64,000 nucleotides of DNA from Pseudarthrobacter defluvii (GCF_030816725.1 NZ_JAUSYG010000001.1:1302001-1366000), one strand, 5' to 3'. Shown: positions 1 to 8,945, numbered from the stretch's first letter. Program-made: numbers and translations. The notes: a model not told the origin generated them from the letters alone.

Positions 1-148
1 TCGTTGCCCGGTAGAACAACCACCGGAAAGGATAGTCGCCACACTCCAAGGTGATCCGCGCCACCTTGCCGGAGTGACCGCCGGAGTGGGCCGGGCAGCG
101 ACAGGTTGTCGTTATCTTTTGCTGTTCTTTTTCGGCACAATCAAAAGC

Positions 149-1243
149 ATGACTCCTAGCCCCGCCGTCTCCGCTGCCGGCGCCCTCGCCGCAGACCATC
201 CACTGATGGACGGCCGCACAGCCGACTCCCCTCTGATTACGGCCTACCGCGGGGGCAAGCCGTCCCGCCGTCCTGTCTGGTTCATGCGGCAGGCAGGCCG
301 GTCCCTGCCGGAGTACCTGAAGGTGCGCGAGGGCATCGCCATGCTTGATTCCTGCCTCCGCCCTGAGCTGGCCTCCGAGATCACGCTGCAGCCCGTCCGC
401 CGCCACGACGTGGACGCAGGCATCTTCTTCTCCGACATCGTGATCCCGTTGAAGCTGGCCGGGGTCGGAGTGGACATCGTTCCGGGGGTGGGGCCGGTCC
501 TGGACAAGCCCGTGCGCACAGCAGCGGATGTCGCCGCCCTGCCCCAGCTCACCTGGGAAGCCCTCGAGCCAATCCGCGAAGCCGTCCGGCTCACGGTGGC
601 CGAACTGGGCAAGACACCCCTGATCGGCTTCGCCGGTGCGCCGTTTACCCTTGCCGCCTACATGGTGGAGGGAAAACCGTCCCGCGACCACCTGGGCCCC
701 CGGACCATGATGCACGCGGACCCGGAGACCTGGGCCGCGCTGGCCAACTGGGCCGCCGACGCTTCCGGCATGTTCCTCCAGGCCCAACTGGAGGCCGGTG
801 CCTCCGCCGCCCAGCTCTTCGACTCCTGGGCGGGCTCGCTGGGACTGGCCGACTACACCAAGTACGTTGCGCCGGCGTCGGCCCGTGCCCTTGACCATGT
901 CCGCCACCTCGGCGCCCCGCTCATCCACTTCGGCACCGGCACCTCTGAACTTCTCGTTGCCATGCGCGACGTGGGTGTGGACGTGGTGGGCGTCGACTAC
1001 CGGCTGCCCCTCGATGAGGCCAACCGTCGCCTGGGCGGGACTGTTCCGTTGCAGGGAAACATCGACCCCGCCCTGCTGGCAGCCCCCTGGGAGATCCTCG
1101 AAGCCCACGTCCGCGACGTTATCGCCGCCGGCTCAGCCGCTCCCGGCCACGTCCTGAACCTCGGACACGGGGTACCGCCCGAAACGGACCCTGACGTCCT
1201 GACCCGCGTGGTGGAGCTCATCCACTCCATCGCGCCGGAGTAA
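149..1243 (+). CDS. hemE: Uroporphyrinogen decarboxylase
   Basis: Decarboxylates the four acetate side chains of uroporphyrinogen III to give coproporphyrinogen III in the cytosol. The 364-residue protein carries both UroD signatures: PVWFMRQAGR at about residues 42-51, with the substrate-binding arginines, and GFAGAPFTLAAYMVEG near residue 160. I chose the ATG at 149; the frame stays open upstream to a GTG at 74, but those 25 extra residues look non-coding. No clear Shine-Dalgarno or sigma-70 promoter stands out in 1-148. It leads a haem gene cluster, with the next gene starting 4 nt after its stop. Confidence 0.96.
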   Translation: MTPSPAVSAAGALAADHPLMDGRTADSPLITAYRGGKPSRRPVWFMRQAGRSLPEYLKVREGIAMLDSCLRPELASEITLQPVRRHDVDAGIFFSDIVIPLKLAGVGVDIVPGVGPVLDKPVRTAADVAALPQLTWEALEPIREAVRLTVAELGKTPLIGFAGAPFTLAAYMVEGKPSRDHLGPRTMMHADPETWAALANWAADASGMFLQAQLEAGASAAQLFDSWAGSLGLADYTKYVAPASARALDHVRHLGAPLIHFGTGTSELLVAMRDVGVDVVGVDYRLPLDEANRRLGGTVPLQGNIDPALLAAPWEILEAHVRDVIAAGSAAPGHVLNLGHGVPPETDPDVLTRVVELIHSIAPE

Positions 1244-1247
1244 ACCC

Positions 1248-2699
1248 ATGGGGAGTTCTCCGGCGAAGCCTGGCACGGCGCTGGTGGTGGGCGGCGGGAT
1301 TTCCGGGCTCCTGTCGGCCCGGGAGCTTGCCGCAGCCGGCCACGAGGTGACCGTCCTTGAGGCGGGGACGGCGTGGGGCGGCTGTGTGGGCAGCCATACG
1401 GTAGCAGGACTTACCCTCGACAGCGGGGCCGAGTCGTTCGCCACAAGGTCCGACGCCGTTGCCCGGCTCTGTGCCGAGCTGGGACTGGGTGGAATGATCG
1501 TTCCTCCCCGTCCCGGCGGTGCGTGGGTGCAGCTTCCGGACGGGGCCCGCGAACTGCCCAAGACCGGCGTCCTGGGCATCCCGGCAAACCCCTGGGATCC
1601 TGAGGTGCGCCGCACCCTGGGCACACTCGGCTCGCTGCGTGCCTCGTTGGACCGCCTCCTGCCTGCCTCCGTGGGGGCCGGTGCGGGTGTTACCAGCGTC
1701 GCGGCCCTGGTGCGGGCGCGGATGGGTTCCCGGGTGTTGGAGCGCCTCGTCTCACCGGTGGTGGGCGGCGTCCACTCCGCCGACCCCGGCCTGCTCGACG
1801 TCGACATGGTGGCTCCCGGCCTCCGTGCCGGACTGCGGAAACACGGTTCGCTCGCTGCCGCAGTGTCGGCCCAGCGGCGCGGCCCCGCAACCCCCGTCAA
1901 CGCCCAGGCGGCCCAGCCTGCGAAGGCCGGTTCCGCCGTCGCGGGCCTCGAAGGCGGCATGCACACCCTGGTGGATGCCCTGGTGGCGGAACTCCAACGC
2001 CTTGGCGTGACGCTGCTGCCGGGCGCCGCCGCCACGTCGGTGTCCCGCGTCCCGGGGGGATGGAGCGTCGAGGCAGCCGGAACAGCCTTCCCCGCCGCCC
2101 TGCTGGTCGTAGCGGTGGACGGGCCGGCCGCCGTCGGACTCCTGGAAGGCGCGGTTCCTGCCATCGCGGGGAAGAGGCCAGCGTTAGGGCCGGACGTCAA
2201 GCTGGTCACGCTGGTCCTGGACAAACCGGATCTGGACCGGCGGCCCCGCGGAACGGGAATCCTGGTGGCTCCGCAGACGCACGGAATACAGGCCAAAGCG
2301 CTCACGCATGCCACCGGCAAATGGGACTGGCTCGCCACTGCCGCCGGTCCGGGGCGCCATGTGGTGCGCCTCTCCTACGGCCGGGTGGATGGCGTTTCGG
2401 TGCAGCCGGGCAGCGGCCCGGAAACCGATGATGAGCTGTTCGCAGCCGCCGTGCGTGACGCGTCCGCGCTGCTCAGCGTCCGCATCACCGGGGAAGACGT
2501 CCAAGGGTGGGATGTGGTCCGTTGGCGGGGAGCGCTGCCGTTCGCGGCCGTGGGGCACCGCGCACGGGCAGCGGAGATCCGCCGGGCCTGCACCGCCGCC
2601 GGCAATGTGGCCGTGGTGGGCGGCTGGGTGGCAGGGAACGGACTGGCAGCCGTCGTTGCCGACACACGTGAGCAAATCGGCCAACTGACCGCCGCCTGA
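1248..2699 (+). CDS. hemY: Coproporphyrinogen III / protoporphyrinogen oxidase (HemY/CgoX family)
   Basis: FAD-dependent oxidase of 483 residues. The N-terminus has the dinucleotide-binding motif VVGGGISG followed by the glutamate strand VTVLEAG, and the C-terminus has the usual FAD-contact block VVGGWVAGNGLAAVV. Because hemQ lies in the same cluster, the likely reaction is oxidation of coproporphyrinogen III to coproporphyrin III, as known for Gram-positive CgoX, rather than protoporphyrinogen oxidation; that assignment is inference from pathway context. The gene follows hemE by 4 nt and a GGAG inside the end of hemE can serve as its ribosome binding site. Confidence 0.93.
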   Translation: MGSSPAKPGTALVVGGGISGLLSARELAAAGHEVTVLEAGTAWGGCVGSHTVAGLTLDSGAESFATRSDAVARLCAELGLGGMIVPPRPGGAWVQLPDGARELPKTGVLGIPANPWDPEVRRTLGTLGSLRASLDRLLPASVGAGAGVTSVAALVRARMGSRVLERLVSPVVGGVHSADPGLLDVDMVAPGLRAGLRKHGSLAAAVSAQRRGPATPVNAQAAQPAKAGSAVAGLEGGMHTLVDALVAELQRLGVTLLPGAAATSVSRVPGGWSVEAAGTAFPAALLVVAVDGPAAVGLLEGAVPAIAGKRPALGPDVKLVTLVLDKPDLDRRPRGTGILVAPQTHGIQAKALTHATGKWDWLATAAGPGRHVVRLSYGRVDGVSVQPGSGPETDDELFAAAVRDASALLSVRITGEDVQGWDVVRWRGALPFAAVGHRARAAEIRRACTAAGNVAVVGGWVAGNGLAAVVADTREQIGQLTAA

Positions 2700-2754
2700 G
2701 CATCGCTGCTGGTCAAGTGCCAGGGCGGCATTCGGAGCCTGTCCGGGACGCGCC

Positions 2755-3963
2755 GTGCAGGCCTTTCCTGTTTTCAATGGACCAGCTGTTCTGGTTAGGG
2801 TCGATGACTATGCTTTACAACAGGTCCGAGCTTTCCATGTCCCGGACCGGTATCCAGGGGGACTCCAACGCGGTGCCGCAGCAGCGGCCGTTGGAGCGGT
2901 ACTGGTTCTTTCCACCGGCGTGCAGGCGTCCTTGGCTGACGACGCGCCGCCCCCATTGCAGGACCCCGTGGCGCAATCTTCCGCGGCGGGGGCCTCCACG
3001 GTGCAGGCCTCCCCGGCGGCTACTGCCGGTGCGGGTGCCGCCGAACGCGGGGATGGTGCGAGGGTCCAGCAGGTTTCGCAGAAGGGCGATAAAGCACCCA
3101 CCAACGGCGTGCGCTCCCCGGCTCCGGCTCTCCCGGCAGTGCCGGGCGCCTTCCTTCCAGCCGTGACGGCGTCCCCGGCGGCTGCGCCCACGGCTGCGGC
3201 GCGGGCCACAGGTGGTGCTTCGGCGAAACTTCCCCTTCCCGGCCTTCCGCTCCCGATCGTTTCCGGGACGCCCCTGGTGACAGGCGGGCAGACCACCGCG
3301 CCCACGACGCCGACGGCCAACGCGTCTTCCCAGGCACCAACTTCCCGAACACCGTCTCCGGAGGCACCAACCTCCCAGGCACCAACCTCGCAGGCACCAA
3401 CCTCGCAGGCACCCACCTCACAGATGCCGACCTCGCAGGCACCGTCCCGCCAGGTGCCCGCCCAGCCGGGATCGCCGACGGCGGCCGTGCCCACCGCGGC
3501 TTCCACGCCAGGCGCTGCTCCTGCATCCGGCACGTCCGCGGCGGCAGGTTCCTCAACGACGTCAGGCCCGCCCGCCTCGGCCGCGGCCCGTCCGTTCGGT
3601 GGATCGGTAACCGGAACAAACGCTGCCGCAGGCCAGTCAACGGGCGCGGGTACGGCGGGAACATCTGATGCAGCGACCGCCGGCGGTTTGGAATCCGCTG
3701 TGGCTTGGGCCGGCCAGGCGGGTTCGGCCAGCCCTGGAGCCAAGCCCGCTCCCGCCCTGCCGACAGCACTGTCCATCAATGCCCGGCATTCCCAGCCCAC
3801 CCGCATGCCGCAGGCCGCCGCAGCTCCGGCAAGCGCCGGCCGGGCTGTTTCCTCAACGCGGCCGTTGCCCGGAATGTCCCACGCCTTGGTGTGGCTGGGA
3901 GCCGGTTTGGTGGGGGTGGGTGCCGCTGCAGTGCTGGTGTTCCTTCGCATGCGCCGCCTCTAA
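2755..3963 (+). CDS. Secreted, Ala/Pro/Thr-rich, C-terminally anchored protein of unknown function
   Basis: I do not recognise the family. After residue 40 comes a classic signal peptide (hydrophobic AVGAVLVLSTGVQA, likely cleavage after SLA), then a long low-complexity Ala/Pro/Ser/Thr region with eight 5-residue units of the APTSQ type, and finally a hydrophobic helix (about residues 377-396) ending in RMRRL. This suggests an extracellular spacer-like protein tethered by its C-terminus. The start is doubtful: residues 1-38 from the GTG at 2755 look non-coding and carry no positive charge block. One extra G in the run at 2857-2861 would join the ATG at 2837 to the signal peptide, giving about 375 residues. 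It sits between hemY and hemQ and interrupts the haem cluster. Confidence 0.6.
   Translation: MQAFPVFNGPAVLVRVDDYALQQVRAFHVPDRYPGGLQRGAAAAAVGAVLVLSTGVQASLADDAPPPLQDPVAQSSAAGASTVQASPAATAGAGAAERGDGARVQQVSQKGDKAPTNGVRSPAPALPAVPGAFLPAVTASPAAAPTAAARATGGASAKLPLPGLPLPIVSGTPLVTGGQTTAPTTPTANASSQAPTSRTPSPEAPTSQAPTSQAPTSQAPTSQMPTSQAPSRQVPAQPGSPTAAVPTAASTPGAAPASGTSAAAGSSTTSGPPASAAARPFGGSVTGTNAAAGQSTGAGTAGTSDAATAGGLESAVAWAGQAGSASPGAKPAPALPTALSINARHSQPTRMPQAAAAPASAGRAVSSTRPLPGMSHALVWLGAGLVGVGAAAVLVFLRMRRL
3334..3453 (+). repeat. Tandem 15-nt repeat coding APTSQ-type pentapeptides
   Basis: Eight in-frame units, mostly GCACCAACCTCGCAG variants, encode APTSR, TPSPE, APTSQ four times, MPTSQ and APSRQ. The period is exactly one pentapeptide, so copy number can change without a frameshift. 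It lies in the spacer region of the secreted protein. Confidence 0.85.
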
Positions 3964-4014
3964 GTCTGCGACAGAGAAGCGGCCCGCGGCAGTGACAAAC
4001 GTGACTTTGCTCAC

Positions 4015-4031
4015 TTCTACGAGTTGTAGAA
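4015..4031. promoter_or_regulatory. Inverted repeat in the hemQ promoter region
   Basis: TTCTAC, 5 nt, GTAGAA is a perfect 6-bp dyad 47 nt upstream of the hemQ start. The right arm overlaps a possible -10 (TAGAAC), with TTTGCT as a poor -35 at 4006-4011. A GTGAC direct repeat (AGTGACAAACGTGAC) lies just upstream. Position and symmetry suggest a repressor operator. The CTAC/GTAG core resembles BlaI/CopY-type sites, but no regulator can be assigned from sequence alone. Confidence 0.45.
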
Positions 4032-4077
4032 CTCTTTGGTTTCGCCTTGGGGGCACGGAAGGGGCAAACTTGTAACC

Positions 4078-4779
4078 ATGAGCCACACTTCTGCCGAATC
4101 TGTCACTAAAACCGAAGAATCAGCCGAGCAGTTCTTTACCCTTTGGACGGTCTTCAAGCGGTCGGAGTCAGTGGTCCGCAGCGCGAATGCCGCCGCGGAC
4201 TTCGAAGCGCTGCTGGAGCGGCTCGCCGCTGCAGGGGTCACCCACCGGGGCAGCTACGACGTCTCGGCCATGCGCGCCGATGCCGACGTCATGGTGTGGC
4301 TCCACGGCTCCAAGCCGGAGGCGCTGCAGCAAGCCATCCGCGACATCCGCCGCAGCACCCTCTTTGCCGGCACCGAGATCGTCTGGTCCGCCATGGGCGT
4401 CCACCGCGAGGCCGAGTTCGCCAAAAACCACACGCCCGCCTACTCCCGCGGCGTGGCTCCGGCCGAGTGGCTCTGCGTCTACCCGTTCGTGCGCTCCTAC
4501 GAGTGGTACCTCCTGCCGGATGCCGAGCGCGGCAAGATGCTCCGCGACCACGGCCTGCTGGGACGGGACTTCCCCCAGGTCATCTCCAACACCGTCTCCT
4601 CCTTCGCCCTGGGCGACTGGGAATGGATCCTCGGCCTGGAAGCGCCGGAACTGGTGGACCTGGTGGACCTGATGCGGCACCTGCGCTCCACGGAGGCGCG
4701 CAACCATGTGCGGGAGGAAGTGCCGTTCTACACCGGACGCCGTATTTCTGCGGACGAGGTCGCCGAGGTGCTCGCATGA
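4078..4779 (+). CDS. hemQ: Coproheme decarboxylase HemQ (chlorite dismutase family)
   Basis: Converts coproheme to haem b by two oxidative decarboxylations, the last step of the coproporphyrin-dependent pathway. The 233-residue protein is the usual length for actinobacterial HemQ, with conserved blocks LWTVFKRSE near the N-terminus, MRADADVMVWLHG mid-protein, and SYEWYLLPDAERGKMLRDHG. The ATG at 4078 was chosen over the in-frame ATG/GTG positions further up because it begins the conserved region and matches relatives in length. Its stop overlaps the hemH start (ATGA), so the two are translationally coupled. It follows a 114-nt gap that probably holds its own promoter. Confidence 0.93.
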   Translation: MSHTSAESVTKTEESAEQFFTLWTVFKRSESVVRSANAAADFEALLERLAAAGVTHRGSYDVSAMRADADVMVWLHGSKPEALQQAIRDIRRSTLFAGTEIVWSAMGVHREAEFAKNHTPAYSRGVAPAEWLCVYPFVRSYEWYLLPDAERGKMLRDHGLLGRDFPQVISNTVSSFALGDWEWILGLEAPELVDLVDLMRHLRSTEARNHVREEVPFYTGRRISADEVAEVLA

Positions 4780-6020
4780 GCCCGGAACAGCAGGCCGCAA
4801 CCGACGTCAACCCGGTGACCGAGGCCGGACGCATGACGCCGAAGAATTACGACGCCGTCCTGCTCGCCTCCTTCGGCGGCCCGGAAGGCCAGGAAGACGT
4901 CATTCCGTTCCTCCGCAACGTCACCCGGGGGCGCGGCATCCCGGATGAACGGCTCGAGGAAGTCTCGCACCACTACCGCGCCAACGGCGGTGTCAGCCCC
5001 ATCAACCAGCAGAACCGCGAGCTCAAGGCGGCGCTGGAGGCCGAGCTGGCTTCCCGCGGCATCGAACTGCCGGTGCTGTGGGGCAACCGCAACTGGGCGC
5101 CATACATCCCGGAGACCCTGCAGGAAGCGTACGACGCCGGCCACCGCCGGGTGCTGATGCTCACCACGAGTGCCTACTCCTGTTACTCCAGCTGCCGCCA
5201 GTACCGTGAGGACATTGGCATGGCGCTGACGGAAACCGGCCTGGACGGCAAGCTTGAGGTGGACAAGGTCCGCCAGTACTTCGACCACCCGGGCTTCGTG
5301 GAGCCGTTTGTGGAGGGAACTGCCGCCGGCCTCGAGGAGGTCCACGCAAAGCTGGCCGAAGCCGGCACGCCGGACGCCCCCATCCACATCCTGTTCGCCA
5401 CCCACTCCATCCCCACGCGGGACGCTGAGGCTGCCGGCCGGTCCGAGGGTGAGCCGCGCGAGTTCGAGGAAGGCTCCGCCTACGTGGCCCAGCACCTCGC
5501 CAACGCCGCCGCCGTCATCGACCGGGTCAAGGACGAATCCGGCCTGACCGCACCATGGTCCCTGGTGTACCAGTCCCGTTCAGGGGCGCCGCACGTGCCG
5601 TGGTTGGAACCGGACATCAACGACGCCATCGAGGAGTTGTCAGGCCAGGGCGTCAAGGGCATTGTCATCGTTCCGCTCGGCTTTGTCAGCGACCACATGG
5701 AAGTTGTCTGGGACCTGGACACCGAGGCCATGGAAACGTGCGCCAACCTGGGCCTGGCCGCCACGCGCGTGCCCACCCCCGGGACGCACCGCAAGTTCGT
5801 CAACGGCCTGGTGGACCTCATCTGCGAGCGGACCGTTGCCAACAACATCGCCGACCGCCCCGCTGTCACGGATCTAGGGCCTTGGTACGACGTGTGCCGG
5901 CCGGGCTGCTGTGCCAACTTCCGTGGCGAGAAGCCCACCATCGCAGGGGCCGACACCACCGTGGGCACCGGCCATGACCCGTACCCCTCCGGCGCACCCG
6001 GGGAAGCGGCCCAGCTGTGA
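4776..6020 (+). CDS. hemH: Ferrochelatase (coproporphyrin III ferrochelatase)
   Basis: Inserts Fe(II) into coproporphyrin III. The 414-residue protein has LLASFGGPEG at 29-38, the metal-binding FATHSIP block with His210, and SDHMEV with Glu309. Cys136 (SAYSCYSSC) and the C-terminal cluster Cys374, Cys378, Cys379 (VCRPGCC) fit the four-cysteine [2Fe-2S] pattern described for mycobacterial ferrochelatase. Start is the ATG at 4776, overlapping the hemQ stop; a second in-frame ATG at 4833 is possible. The frame is open upstream through hemQ, but that extension is a shadow and not a fusion. Confidence 0.94.
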   Translation: MSPEQQAATDVNPVTEAGRMTPKNYDAVLLASFGGPEGQEDVIPFLRNVTRGRGIPDERLEEVSHHYRANGGVSPINQQNRELKAALEAELASRGIELPVLWGNRNWAPYIPETLQEAYDAGHRRVLMLTTSAYSCYSSCRQYREDIGMALTETGLDGKLEVDKVRQYFDHPGFVEPFVEGTAAGLEEVHAKLAEAGTPDAPIHILFATHSIPTRDAEAAGRSEGEPREFEEGSAYVAQHLANAAAVIDRVKDESGLTAPWSLVYQSRSGAPHVPWLEPDINDAIEELSGQGVKGIVIVPLGFVSDHMEVVWDLDTEAMETCANLGLAATRVPTPGTHRKFVNGLVDLICERTVANNIADRPAVTDLGPWYDVCRPGCCANFRGEKPTIAGADTTVGTGHDPYPSGAPGEAAQL

Positions 6021-7015
6021 CAGTCCGGATCGGAACCCGTGCCAGCAAGCTGGCGCTTACGCAGACCCAGCAGACCGCAGACCAGCTGGCTGCCGTCGGA
6101 GGGTTCCCGGTGGAACTGGTGCACATCCGCACTGACGGCGACGTCCTCAAGGGGTCGTTGTCCCAGATGGGCGGTACGGGTGTCTTTGTCGCTGCCCTGC
6201 GCGATGCGCTGCTGCGCAATGAGTGTGATGTGGCGGTTCATTCGCTCAAGGACCTGCCCACCGGAGCCGCCTTGGGGTTGAGCCTTGCCGCCACCCCGCG
6301 CCGCGTGGATGTCCGCGATGTCCTGTGCGCCCGCGATGGACTTAAGCTGGCAGACCTGCCGGCCGGTGCCCGCGTCGGCACTGGTTCGCCGCGGCGTGCA
6401 GCCCAGTTGCGCGCCGCCCGTGCGGACCTGGACATTGTCGATATCCGCGGCAATGTGGACACCCGCCTGGGCCGCGTTCCTGGGCTGCCGGGCAACACCA
6501 CCGACCAGGTGGTGCCGGGCAAGTCCTGCGACTTGGATGCCGTGGTCCTCGCCGCGGCAGGCCTGGAGCGGATCGGCCGGCTGGACGCCGTCACCGAGTA
6601 CCTCGAAACCGACGTGATGCTGCCCGCGGCAGGCCAGGGATCCCTGGCCATCGAGTGCCGCACCGCCGACGCGCCGCCGAAGCCGGGATCAGCCGAAGGG
6701 TCCCGGGAGGTCCTGGCCCAGGCACTGGCAGCGCTGGACGACCCCGACACCCGCCTCGCCGTTACAGCCGAACGCGCCCTGCTGGCCCGGCTCGAAGCGG
6801 GCTGCGCGGCCCCCGTCGGCGCCTACGCCTACCGGAAGGGCAGCATCCTGCACCTGGAGGCCGTGGTGTGCGCCGTTGACGGCACGGAAACGGTCCGGGA
6901 CAAGCGCGCTACGGACGGGCTGACCGAAGTGGGGGCGACCCTGCTGGGCATCGAACTGGCTGAAGCCCTCCTGGCTGCCGGCGCTGCCGGGATCGCAGAC
7001 CTTCAGGCCTCCTGA
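6017..7015 (+). CDS. hemC: Hydroxymethylbilane synthase (porphobilinogen deaminase)
   Basis: Polymerises four porphobilinogen units to hydroxymethylbilane using a dipyrromethane cofactor. The 332-residue protein starts with the typical VRIGTRASKLAL and has HSLKDLPTG at about 75-83. The cofactor-attachment cysteine is Cys263 in RLEAGCAAPVGAYA. The GTG start overlaps the hemH stop by four bases (GTGA), indicating translational coupling. Slightly longer than E. coli HemC (313), with an insertion near residues 219-230. Confidence 0.95.
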   Translation: MTVRIGTRASKLALTQTQQTADQLAAVGGFPVELVHIRTDGDVLKGSLSQMGGTGVFVAALRDALLRNECDVAVHSLKDLPTGAALGLSLAATPRRVDVRDVLCARDGLKLADLPAGARVGTGSPRRAAQLRAARADLDIVDIRGNVDTRLGRVPGLPGNTTDQVVPGKSCDLDAVVLAAAGLERIGRLDAVTEYLETDVMLPAAGQGSLAIECRTADAPPKPGSAEGSREVLAQALAALDDPDTRLAVTAERALLARLEAGCAAPVGAYAYRKGSILHLEAVVCAVDGTETVRDKRATDGLTEVGATLLGIELAEALLAAGAAGIADLQAS

Positions 7016-7022
7016 CCTGGCA

Positions 7023-7904
7023 ATGACGCAGTCTTCCAGCGGGCCCGGACACGACAAGCCGCACGGCGGCATGCCGCTCGGCGGGGTCCGGGTCCTGGTT
7101 ACGCGCAGCCCGGAACGCTCGGCAGCCTTGGTGGCCGCCCTGCGGGAAGCCGGTGCTACTCCCGTGCTGCTCCCGCTCATCGACTTCGAACGGGCTCCGG
7201 ACCAACACGCGCTGGACGTCGCCTGCGACGCCCTGGCGGCGGGCGCCTTCGACTGGCTTGTTGTCAGCAGCGCCACCACCGTGCATGTCCTGATGGAAAA
7301 GGCAGCCGAACGTGGCCTGGACTTGGCCCAACTGGTTCCTGCCGGCACGCGGGTCGCCGCCATCGGTCCCGCAACACGCCGCCTGCTGCAGGCAGGCGGA
7401 CTGGACGTCGCACTCACACCGGACGGCGAGCAGTCGGCTGCCGGCCTCCTCGCTGTCTGGCCCGGCGGCGGCAGGATCCTGCTGCCCCAGGCGGACATCG
7501 CCGCACCCACCCTCGCCGAAGGCCTGGCAGCCGCGGGGGATGCCGTGGACGCGGTGACCGCCTACCGCACCGTTGACTACCCGGCGGCAGCGGAGCGAAG
7601 GCTCGCCGTGCAGCCGGAGGACGGCGACGCCGGCCCCCAGCCGCCGTCGTACTCCCTCGTCACACCGGAGACCGCTGCAGCGGAGATCGCCGAAGGCCGC
7701 CTGGCCGCGGTGATCGCCGCCTCTCCGAGCGCCGTCCGGCGGATCGCCGGGCTGGGGCCGCTGGCAGGCTGCCGGCTGGTGGCCATAGGACGTTCGACGG
7801 CGGACCAGGCCTTGGCCATGGGCCTGGACGTGGCGGCGGTGGCAGCTGAGCCGACCCCCGGCGGGCTTGTAGCGGCCGTGGCGAAGGCACTCAACCCGCC
7901 CTGA
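7023..7904 (+). CDS. hemD: Uroporphyrinogen-III synthase
   Basis: Cyclises hydroxymethylbilane with inversion of ring D to give uroporphyrinogen III. HemD is poorly conserved, but the 293-residue protein shows the bilobed pattern: GGVRVLVTRSPERSAALVAALREAG at the N-terminus, a middle VVSSATTVHVL block, and a C-terminal AAVIAASPSAVRRI block followed by AIGRSTADQALAMGL. Start ATG at 7023, 7 nt after the hemC stop. Position between hemC and hemB supports the call. Confidence 0.9.
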   Translation: MTQSSSGPGHDKPHGGMPLGGVRVLVTRSPERSAALVAALREAGATPVLLPLIDFERAPDQHALDVACDALAAGAFDWLVVSSATTVHVLMEKAAERGLDLAQLVPAGTRVAAIGPATRRLLQAGGLDVALTPDGEQSAAGLLAVWPGGGRILLPQADIAAPTLAEGLAAAGDAVDAVTAYRTVDYPAAAERRLAVQPEDGDAGPQPPSYSLVTPETAAAEIAEGRLAAVIAASPSAVRRIAGLGPLAGCRLVAIGRSTADQALAMGLDVAAVAAEPTPGGLVAAVAKALNPP

Positions 7905-7961
7905 TAAGTGACCCGCACGCTTCCCCCAAAGCTTCACAATCCAACGCGAAGGACAGGATCC

Positions 7962-8945
7962 ATGACTTTCCCCACCCAACGCCCCCGCCGCCTGCGCACC
8001 ACCCCCGCCATGCGCCGTCTGACCGCCGAAACCCGCCTTGCTCCTGCCGAACTCATCCTCCCGGCCTTCATCAGGGAAGGCCTTACCGAGCCCAACCCCA
8101 TCACGTCCATGCCGGGCGTGGTCCAGCACACCACAGACACCCTGAAGCGGGCCGCGGCGGAAGCCGTTGAACTCGGCCTGGGCGGCATCATGCTTTTCGG
8201 CATCCCCGAAACCCGCGACCCCGAAGGCTCTGCAGCCCTTGACCCTGATGGCGTGCTGAACAAGGCCATCCGGGACGTCCGCGCCGAGGTGGGCGATGAT
8301 CTGGTCATCATGAGCGATGTGTGCCTGGATGAGTTCACCGACCACGGCCACTGCGGAGTGCTCGACGCCGACGGGTACGTGGACAACGACCGCACCGTGG
8401 AAATCTACGCCCGGATGGCCGTGGCACAGGCAGAGGCAGGCGCGCACATGCTTGGCCCCTCGGGCATGATGGACGGCCAGATTGCCGCCATCCGGTCAGC
8501 CCTTGATGAGGCCGGCCATGTCAACACCTCGGTCATCGCCTATGCCGCGAAGTACGCCTCGGCGTTCTACGGGCCGTTCCGGGAAGCCGTGGACTCCCAG
8601 CTCAAGGGGGACCGACGGACATACCAGATGGATGCCGGCAACCGGACCGAAGCATTGCGCGAGGTTGAACTGGACCTTGCCGAGGGCGCAGACATCATCA
8701 TGGTCAAGCCCGCCATGAGCTACCTGGACATCGTGGCAGACGTCGCCGCCATGAGCCCGGTTCCCGTGTCGGCGTACCAGATCTCCGGCGAGTACGCGAT
8801 GATCGAGGCCGCGGCCGCCAATGGCTGGATCGACCGCCGGGCCGCCATCACCGAATCCGTGCTGGGCATCCGCCGCGCGGGCGCCCACACCGTCCTCACC
8901 TACTGGGCGGCCGAGCTGGCCGGCTGGCTGCAGGAATCCCGGTGA
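7962..8945 (+). CDS. hemB: Delta-aminolevulinic acid dehydratase (porphobilinogen synthase)
   Basis: Condenses two 5-aminolevulinate molecules to porphobilinogen. The 327-residue protein has the two active-site lysines, Lys197 ([13 protein letters not shown]) and Lys249 ([12 protein letters not shown]). The metal-site segment reads [14 protein letters not shown], so two of the three classical zinc cysteines are kept (Cys121, Cys131) and the middle one is Asp123. The ATG at 7962 is preceded by GAAGGACAGG; an upstream GTG at 7908 in the same frame lacks such a site. Stop overlaps the next gene by GTGA. Confidence 0.95.
   Translation: MTFPTQRPRRLRTTPAMRRLTAETRLAPAELILPAFIREGLTEPNPITSMPGVVQHTTDTLKRAAAEAVELGLGGIMLFGIPETRDPEGSAALDPDGVLNKAIRDVRAEVGDDLVIMSDVCLDEFTDHGHCGVLDADGYVDNDRTVEIYARMAVAQAEAGAHMLGPSGMMDGQIAAIRSALDEAGHVNTSVIAYAAKYASAFYGPFREAVDSQLKGDRRTYQMDAGNRTEALREVELDLAEGADIIMVKPAMSYLDIVADVAAMSPVPVSAYQISGEYAMIEAAAANGWIDRRAAITESVLGIRRAGAHTVLTYWAAELAGWLQESR

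Noticed and set aside
1..148. Possible 5' end of a divergent gene (hemA would be expected) before hemE
   Set aside because: Too little sequence: the - strand frame in 1-20 cannot be assigned to any family.
1133..2338. Long open frame on the - strand opposite hemY
   Set aside because: Low-complexity Ser/Arg/Thr composition typical of antisense frames in high-GC genes; hemY on the + strand is clearly real.
2808..3950. 380-codon - strand open frame opposite the secreted Ala/Pro-rich protein
   Set aside because: It is the complement of the low-complexity repeats (CEVGA units); the + strand has the signal peptide and membrane anchor.
4143..6020. A 625-codon open frame that looks like a hemQ-region/ferrochelatase fusion
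   Set aside because: The first 211 codons are a shadow of hemQ in another frame (Arg/Pro/His-rich); ferrochelatase begins at 4776.
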